DNA of 56,863 nucleotides from CBDUXT01 sp965371245. GTDB lineage: Bacteria; Planctomycetota; Phycisphaerae; UBA1845. The notes under the pieces were generated by a model that saw only the letters and a list, made by a program, of their open reading frames with translations, did not search any database and was not told where the DNA came from. A program made the translations under genes and the position numbers. The DNA lies in assembly GCA_965371245.1 (NCBI GenBank), contig CBDUXT010000029.1, positions 1-56,863 on the forward strand. Reading direction: 5' to 3'. How positions within the stretch are numbered: position 1 is the first letter of the stretch; the number at the start of each line of letters is the position of its first letter. Shown one piece after another: positions 54,301 through 56,863 of the stretch.

Positions 54301-54768
54301 CTCTTCTGCAACGGTCCGGAGACATGCGGCAACGGGGCTTGCACGTCGGGCGGCGACCCATGCGGTGCCGGGCTGATGTGCGACGAGGTCGGGGACACCT
54401 GCGTGGAATGCTTCGTTGATTCCGATTGCACCGACACCAACGGCTGCACGGTCGATGCCTGCTCGTCCGGCGGCGTTTGCACGCACACCAACGTCTGCGG
54501 TGCGTGTTGCGTGATCTCCGACGGAACCTGCATCGACGGCGTCACGCCCGGTGAGTGCGCCGCCAACCTCGGGAGCTTCCTCGGCGCGGGCAAGAGCTGC
54601 GCCGGCGATGCCGACGGCGACGGACGCGATGACGCCTGCCCCGCTCCGGCCGGGATTCCAACCATGTCCCAGTGGGGGTTTGCCGTGATGACCCTGCTCC
54701 TGCTGATTGTTGCGAAGGTTTACTTTGGCCGTCGATTCGCCCCAATTCGGGTGGAACGACGGTCGTAA
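51328..54768 (+). CDS. Large Cys-rich secreted surface protein with IPTM C-terminal sorting signal
   Basis: 1,146 residues from the ATG at 51328, behind AGGAAAGGA. A signal peptide (LSALLSVVATMLASPASFAQ) is followed by a beta-rich domain of about 280 residues. Then come about 750 residues of Cys-rich repeats, including units of exactly 80 residues (CTDDGNxCTDDVCxAGxC, then CTNDACVxGxCVGT, then GVCNAATGxCxAQPANEG). The end is GIPTMSQWGFAVMTLLLLIV followed by AKVYFGRRFAPIRVERRS: the IPTx..WG motif, a membrane helix and a basic tail. This is the sorting signal of IPTL-CTERM proteins, cut and anchored by an XrtH-type exosortase, and a candidate exosortase gene is next. Confidence 0.87.
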   Translation: MTSRRSHCCRPSVCSRSGLSALLSVVATMLASPASFAQEDIEAPFPVDFRQAANDDSPFALGDAHWINGILQQNNSRYLEGMSTPQRLIFLDIPATVDNVHVLTFQHQVQKSNIHAYDFMTSWAQAVAAADAIAVGEGLLADLFNDACGPNIGPPSPDMAIACAALRSSAFTVAVDVPDDMDSSGLVLGDSVNARIAAYESVTGNRTITIYGNQSISNATLVFDGYGGDDGMYTLTWTSSADRILIEMGGHLAVGEDNPGRAGIGYGSGRGAAGISGGPYHFKLTDLDINSLGSQDNQIKGTDILGAFCGGGVLDPGGKCDDLIPCTIDGCDEALNICTHTADNSVCEDNNDCTNNVCDTIAGCIFPPDNANACTDGNACTNDACVDGVCVSTDVNCSAFDSDCTVGVCNATTGMCEAQATNEGLGCTDDGNECTDDVCVAGACQHTPDDTNLCTDGDPCTNDACLAGMCIGTAVDCSFLDDQCNVGVCNAAGTCVAQPANENLPCDDGLFCSVGEVCIAGMCNNATSRDCGDGVGCTTDTCNETNDVCVHTPVNSVCDNGLFCDGQEFCDPLLDCQSVPDPCVAPLVCDEPNDRCVSCLTNAQCDDGEFCNGTETCDIPAGVCVAGTDPCPADAVACTIDSCDEAANVCLHTPDDAACPSDGNLCTLNVCDALLGCVAPPVPDGNACGIGTDTDCDNPDSCLGGVCVTNEEPAGTMCPGDGNECTFDECDGAGNCTHPPVADNTACLSDGNDCTDDVCLMGVCQHLSNDLNTCTDGLLCTNDACVSGTCVGTQIDCSMFDGDCTVGVCNAATGMCEAQPANEGGACTEDGNACTDDVCMAGVCEHLNDDTNTCDDGVNCTTDACVAGTCVPTPIDCSSLDDDCLEGVCNEATGTCQASPSNETGPCTGDGNDCTDDVCMAGVCEHPNDDTNACTDLNNCTNDACVAGACVGTAIDCSSLDDQCNTGVCNAATGTCQAQPANQGQPCTDDGLFCNGPETCGNGACTSGGDPCGAGLMCDEVGDTCVECFVDSDCTDTNGCTVDACSSGGVCTHTNVCGACCVISDGTCIDGVTPGECAANLGSFLGAGKSCAGDADGDGRDDACPAPAGIPTMSQWGFAVMTLLLLIVAKVYFGRRFAPIRVERRS
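53566..54285 (+). repeat. Tandem 240-bp coding repeats in the surface protein
   Basis: Three units start at Cys codons 53566, 53806 and 54046, each exactly 240 bases, with a partial fourth at 54286. A further unit starts at 52606 and a diverged one at 52366. Each encodes the three-part Cys motif. Such tandem repeats can expand or shrink by slippage or recombination. Confidence 0.85.
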
Positions 54769-54941
54769 TCATGCAGCGTTTTTCGCTGTAACGAGGGTCC
54801 ACAGCGCGTCGTATCTGGTGGGGTCGGCGCGCAGTGGGCCTTTCCTGCAGATGGTCCCATCCACGCCCCGCCGAACTCCGGGCCGCAAGGTTCCTGTTTC
54901 GATTCGGGCGCATGACACTTCCGGCGGAACGGGGACGATGG

Positions 54942-55062
54942 GTCAGAGCCGCGGGCGCCAGCCTGCGGACCCCTGCGTCATCATGTCACCGGGCTTGCGC
55001 CCGCCGGCAAGCCGGTCTTGCCGGTGCTCTGAAAACTGCCAACGCCGATTCTGTCACGCACC
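54942..55062. repeat. Intergenic repeat family A, copy 3
   Basis: Starts GTCAGAGCCGCGGGCGCCAG, through CCTGCGGACC, and ends GATTCTGTCACGCACCC. Both ends match copy 1 (1738-1904) and the reverse copy at 44466. It occupies most of the 407-base gap 54769-55175, in which no gene was seen. Confidence 0.6.
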
Positions 55063-55175
55063 CTTTCGATTCTGTCTTGCTTGGCGGCATCCGCCACTGC
55101 GCGGTACGCTGGCGACCCGGACCTATGCCGGCCTTCGTATCGTCACCCGGCGGACCGGGTTCAGACTGACATCGC

Positions 55176-55814
55176 ATGGGAAGAACCAGAGACAAGAACG
55201 AGCACTCGGCCAAGGGGCAGACCGGAACGAGCCCCCGAGCCCAAGGCCGCGCCCCAGTTCGTGGTCGAGGCGGACGCCTGCGCCGCTGGTTCTCGACCAA
55301 CCGGTCCGATCTGCGATTCCTGGCCCTCTTCGCCCTCTGCATGACTGCGTACTACCTGACGACCATGGTGCCGGCTGTGAAGGACGGATTCTTTCCCGCC
55401 TACTTAAAAGCAAACGCCTCCCTATCCGGCGGCTTGCTGAATCTTTTTGGGGAAGAGGTCACGGTGCGGGGTAAGGCGATCGTGGCGCCCGACGGGCGGT
55501 CGATTCAGGTGGAGCGCGGCTGCGACGCGGTGGAGCCGTCGGCGCTGTTCGTGTCGGCCGTGCTGGCTTCGCCCGTCCCGCTTGTGTCGCGGCTGGGCGC
55601 CGCCGTGGTCGGCACCTTGGCGCTCATGCTGTTGAACCTGATCCGGGTGGTGACGCTGTTTCTCGTACGCATCCACTTCTCGCGGGAAGTCTTCGACACG
55701 ATGCACCTGGACGTCTGGCAGGCGCTGTTTATTTTCCTGGCCATTGTCTTTTGGGCGATGTGGGCCTCGCGGGCCGCTCGCCAACGAACGAGACACGCCG
55801 ATGTCGCCACCTAG
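55176..55814 (+). CDS. Exosortase (XrtH-like, IPTL/IPTM-CTERM type)
   Basis: A 212-residue membrane protease-like sorting enzyme. A basic, disordered N-terminus of about 40 residues is followed by membrane helices (LRFLALFALCMTAYYL, LGAAVVGTLALMLLNLI, WQALFIFLAIVFWAMWA). The exosortase triad is visible: Cys in VERGCDAVEPSALFVSAVLA near residue 113, Arg in LLNLIRVVTL near residue 153 and His in FDTMHLDVWQ near residue 175. Exosortases cut C-terminal sorting signals and join the protein to a surface glycan or lipid. Adjacency to the IPTM protein makes it the likely substrate. The ATG at 55176 lacks a strong ribosome-binding site. Confidence 0.88.
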   Translation: MGRTRDKNEHSAKGQTGTSPRAQGRAPVRGRGGRLRRWFSTNRSDLRFLALFALCMTAYYLTTMVPAVKDGFFPAYLKANASLSGGLLNLFGEEVTVRGKAIVAPDGRSIQVERGCDAVEPSALFVSAVLASPVPLVSRLGAAVVGTLALMLLNLIRVVTLFLVRIHFSREVFDTMHLDVWQALFIFLAIVFWAMWASRAARQRTRHADVAT

Positions 55815-56493
55815 GCCGCTGGGACGGTTCTTCCTCACCGCGCTGGCCTTGTACGCGCTGTTCATGGCACCTTGGCCTGGTGTGGCAAAGGGCTACGCCC
55901 ACCTGTTTAGAGCCGGCGGGAACGTGCTGTTCGCCCGGTTCTGGTTTTGGTCCGACGCATCCGTCACATTCTTGGATCCACAGAACCTCCGCCCGGGCGA
56001 TCTGCCGCCGGGTACGCCGCCCATTCCGACGGACAAAGGCAAGGACACGCTCTTACAGCTTCATCGCCGCGCGGCCAACACGGTCGGACACCTGCGCACC
56101 AGCAGCAGACCCATCGGCTTTGGACCGACCGTCGTGGTGATGGCGCTGATCCTGGCCACGCCCCTTCACCGGCGGCGAAAGGCATGGGCCCTAGCCGGCG
56201 GGCTTCTCCTGGTCCACGCGTTTATCGCGTTTCGGATCACGCTCTTGGTGACCGCGAATGGCTTCGCGGCCGACAAGGCCTATGCCATTTTTCAGCCCGG
56301 CGTGTTCTGGCGGCGCGTACTGGGCGCGATGGAGAGCCTCTTCGCCGACGATCCAACGGTTTCGTTTGTCGTGCCCGCGTTGATCTGGTTTGTGGTTTCG
56401 TGCGCCTGGTCCAGCGGTGCCGAGGCGGACGCAACCGGGTCTCGCTCGGAATCGGTTGGTCCGGCAAGGCCGGCCGGAAGCAGACGCACCTAG
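55801..56493 (+). CDS. Exosortase-associated membrane protein
   Basis: 230 residues from the ATG at 55801, overlapping the exosortase stop by 14 bases, so it is coupled to it. Two to four membrane helices are seen (FFLTALALYALFMAPWPGVA, IGFGPTVVVMALILATPLH, AWALAGGLLLVHAFIAFRITLLVTA, VSFVVPALIWFVVSCAW), with a soluble loop of about 60 residues after the first helix (SDASVTFLDPQNLRPGDLPPGTPP). Its position and size fit the membrane partner often encoded beside XrtH-type exosortases, whose exact job is unknown. The C-terminal 30 residues are polar. The TAG stop falls in a CTAG that opens the repeat element downstream. Confidence 0.7.
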   Translation: MSPPRPLGRFFLTALALYALFMAPWPGVAKGYAHLFRAGGNVLFARFWFWSDASVTFLDPQNLRPGDLPPGTPPIPTDKGKDTLLQLHRRAANTVGHLRTSSRPIGFGPTVVVMALILATPLHRRRKAWALAGGLLLVHAFIAFRITLLVTANGFAADKAYAIFQPGVFWRRVLGAMESLFADDPTVSFVVPALIWFVVSCAWSSGAEADATGSRSESVGPARPAGSRRT

Positions 56494-56630
56494 TGCTCCG
56501 ACACATGTGACTTGATGGGTGGCCTGGGTAAGCGGCAGCTTGCCCGTGCATGCGATCGGAAGAGCACGGGCAAACGAGTTTGCCCAGGCCACCCCGCGGC
56601 ATCCATCGAATGAGTCGTGTCGCAGCACTA
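56491..56630. mobile_element. MITE-like element with 14-bp terminal inverted repeats
   Basis: TAGTGCTCCGACAC (56491-56504) and GTGTCGCAGCACTA (56617-56630) are inverted repeats with one mismatch. Both outer ends complete a CTAG (56490-56493 and 56628-56631). Inside, GGGTGGCCTGGG (56517-56528) and CCCAGGCCACCC (56583-56594) are perfect complements, with a further inverted pair (TTGCCCGTGC and GCACGGGCAA). The element has no gene. The CTAG at its left end includes the stop codon of the upstream gene. Confidence 0.65.
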
Positions 56631-56790
56631 GTGCATCGCCACGCCTCAATCTGCGGGTGTGCCACTGCTCTTGACCAGTGCAGGGATTCCACGAGAGCCG
56701 CCGCGTGCAATGGGCAAGCGTCAGCTTGCCCGCGAGCTTGGGGCTTGCAACACGGGCAAACAAGCTTGCCCATGCCACCCTCGAAAGCCA
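56631..56790. repeat. Second CTAG-family element, right part of the gap
   Basis: It begins immediately after the element at 56491-56630 with GTGCATCGCCACGC and continues with AATCTGCGGG, as in the elements at 8337 and 38512. Near 56709-56776 several GGGCAAGC/GCTTGCCC palindromes occur, similar to those in 56517-56594. No gene is seen from 56494 to the window end. Confidence 0.5.
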
Positions 56791-56863
56791 TCAAGTACCG
56801 TGGTAACAGGTCAGCCGTCTGCAATACCAAGGCAGTGGCAAGAGTATTGAGAGAGGCAACTTG

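Overview
This is a GC-rich stretch of bacterial chromosome, probably from a member of the Planctomycetota, perhaps a Phycisphaerae-like or related uncultured lineage. The lineage is inferred from gene style, since there is no rRNA. Pointers are a small membrane protein with a CxxCGYNLR zinc ribbon, an IPTM-type C-terminal sorting signal next to its own exosortase, long Cys-rich secreted repeat proteins, an Rhs gene with a dockerin-like insert, and many short palindromic intergenic repeats. Most genes look like ordinary chromosomal genes. The exceptions are an AT-rich Rhs toxin island near 20-21 kb and several repeat-filled gaps.

Layout. 0-1.6 kb (minus): ECF sigma factor, zinc-finger anti-sigma factor and the start of an RND efflux pump. 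2.0-4.7 kb (plus): small zinc-ribbon protein, ribH, nusB, ftsY and a zinc-ribbon membrane protein. 4.9-6.6 kb (minus): GspE/PilB-type secretion ATPase. 6.9-9.9 kb (plus): UDP-sugar pyrophosphorylase, metallo-beta-lactamase-fold hydrolase and a GT2 glycosyltransferase. 9.9-14.0 kb (minus): GT4 and GT2 glycosyltransferases and a VKOR-thioredoxin fusion. 14.4-18.9 kb (plus): a three-gene mannoside cluster (GT4-toroid fusion, GH130 phosphorylase, GT4) behind a sigma-54-like promoter. 19.1-21.9 kb: rearranged Rhs toxin/immunity island. 22.0-30.5 kb (minus): chemosensory run with a three-Cache methyl-accepting protein, CheW, small proteins, an outer-membrane barrel and a secreted Cache/CheD-like protein. 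30.9-31.1 kb: a three-repeat CRISPR-like array with no cas genes. 31.7-34.7 kb (plus): heme-motif hybrid histidine kinase and LuxR-type regulator. 35.9-44.5 kb (plus): degenerate tRNA-like sequence, truncated hemoglobin, CAP-domain lipoprotein, P-loop/deoxyribosyltransferase fusion, Cys-rich secreted protein, lipoprotein, GT39-like membrane protein and a VOC protein. 44.7-50.5 kb (minus): ribosomal protein S1 followed by a fatty-acid/polyketide-type cluster (two FabZ-like dehydratases, an acyl carrier protein and two ketosynthases, one lacking a catalytic His). 51.3-56.5 kb (plus): a 1,146-residue Cys-rich surface protein with an IPTM sorting tail, its exosortase and a membrane partner.

How the genes work together. 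The 51-56 kb genes form a self-contained substrate plus sorting-enzyme module. The 44-50 kb genes form a compact acyl-chain-building operon whose two ketosynthases probably act as a pair. The 22-30 kb genes look like one sensory unit in which the MCP and the secreted Cache/CheD-like protein share a similar sensor. The 14-19 kb genes could build and recycle a beta-mannoside. The most unusual items are the displaced Rhs fragments, the nested repeats of the MCP, the orphan CRISPR-like array, a family of CTAG-bounded hairpin elements inserted at stop codons, and the tRNA-like sequence with an 8-nt anticodon loop.
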